29,397 bases of DNA, from positions 1 through 29,397 of the forward strand of contig CANRLB010000004.1 in the NCBI GenBank assembly GCA_947631365.1, written 5' to 3'. The translations under genes and the position numbers were made by a program. A model generated the notes under the pieces. The model was not told the origin of the DNA, did not search any database, and was given only the letters and a program-made list of their open reading frames with translations. Of this stretch, positions 29,267-29,397 are shown one piece after another (position 1 is the stretch's first letter; each line of letters begins with the position of its first letter). This DNA comes from an uncultured Bacilli bacterium (GTDB taxonomy: Bacteria > Bacillota_I > Bacilli_A > RF39 > UBA660).

Positions 29267-29275
29267 TGTTATAAT
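29267..29275 (+). promoter_or_regulatory. Extended -10 promoter for the gene at 29305
   Basis: TGTTATAAT (TATAAT at 29270-29275), 30 bases before ATG 29305; no good -35. Confidence 0.5.
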
Positions 29276-29304
29276 AATAAATACTTTTTCAGGGGAGATT
29301 AATT

Positions 29305-29397
29305 ATGAATTTATTGGAGATAATAAAGAATTTATTTAAACATCATAAAATAAATACTAATAAAGAATTAGTCCGCCCAGTAGATATAATTAAAATA
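29305..29397 (+). CDS. Start of an unidentified gene, cut by the window end
   Basis: Thirty-one codons are visible from ATG 29305, with AGGGGAGA (29291-29298) before it and a TGTTATAAT promoter. The visible part (MNLLEIIKNLFKHHKIN, then ELVRPVDIIKI) begins with an amphipathic helix and is too short to identify. Its promoter lies directly after the palindromic element. Confidence 0.6.
   Translation, partial: MNLLEIIKNLFKHHKINTNKELVRPVDIIKI

Noticed and set aside
1..29397. Mycoplasma genetic code (TGA = Trp)
   Set aside because: Genes are full length with Trp as TGG and no in-frame TGA, so code 4 is not in use even though TGA stops are missing.
1..29397. CRISPR array, insertion sequence or prophage
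   Set aside because: No regularly spaced repeats, transposase, integrase or phage structural genes were seen. The only clear repeats are the two peptide/antisense modules.

Overview
This is a compact, very AT-rich stretch of a low-GC Firmicutes (Bacilli) chromosome. The relatives it suggests are the small-genome uncultivated gut Bacilli of the RF39/Erysipelotrichia type; that placement is inferred from gene content and order, not from a marker gene. Evidence: Bacillus-like gene orders (rlmN-prpC-prkC-rsgA-rpe, recU-pbp1A, gerE near gerM, ezrA near nifZ-thiI), AAGGAGG-type ribosome sites, and promoters with TATAAT and often an upstream TG (TGnTATAAT). Trp is encoded by TGG and no gene is interrupted by TGA, so the code is not Mycoplasma code 4. 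Yet none of the roughly 29 genes I read ends in TGA.

Layout. 0.1-1.8 kb: three unrecognised genes, two with paired membrane segments. 1.9-3.8 kb: an ANL-superfamily acyl-CoA synthetase-like enzyme. 3.8-7.1 kb: a phosphorelay in separate pieces (membrane hybrid histidine kinase, free Hpt protein, free receiver domain) followed by a flavin reductase-rubredoxin fusion. 7.2-7.9 kb: an unknown membrane-anchored protein. 8-11.1 kb (minus): class A penicillin-binding protein and RecU with overlapping ends. 11.2-12.2 kb (minus): a VanY-type D,D-carboxypeptidase. 12.2-12.5 kb: a short-peptide/antisense-RNA module (candidate type I toxin-antitoxin, copy 1). 12.5-15.8 kb (minus): HD-domain hydrolase, tRNA-Arg(UCU), GerM-like protein, GerE-like regulator, tandem-HTH repressor. 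15.83-15.96 kb: a predicted ~97-nt RNA gene. 16.0-21.0 kb: rlmN, prpC, prkC, rsgA, rpe. 21.1-22.0 kb: a lipoprotein. 22.0-23.6 kb (minus): pyrG behind a leader terminator. 23.8-28.9 kb: ezrA, an unknown divergent gene, nifZ-like and thiI. 28.9-29.24 kb: copy 2 of the peptide/antisense module, in the opposite orientation. 29.3 kb: start of a gene that runs off the window.

Functionally the window is mostly cell envelope and division (PBP1, VanY, PrkC/PrpC, EzrA), ribosome and tRNA maturation (RlmN, RsgA, ThiI) and nucleotide and sugar-phosphate metabolism (PyrG, Rpe). The most unusual points are the duplicated peptide/antisense modules with a shared near-perfect palindrome, a NifS-like protein whose catalytic-cysteine loop appears to be deleted although it sits directly before thiI, a phosphorelay with no DNA-binding output, and a predicted small RNA whose promoter overlaps an inverted repeat beside a tandem-HTH repressor.
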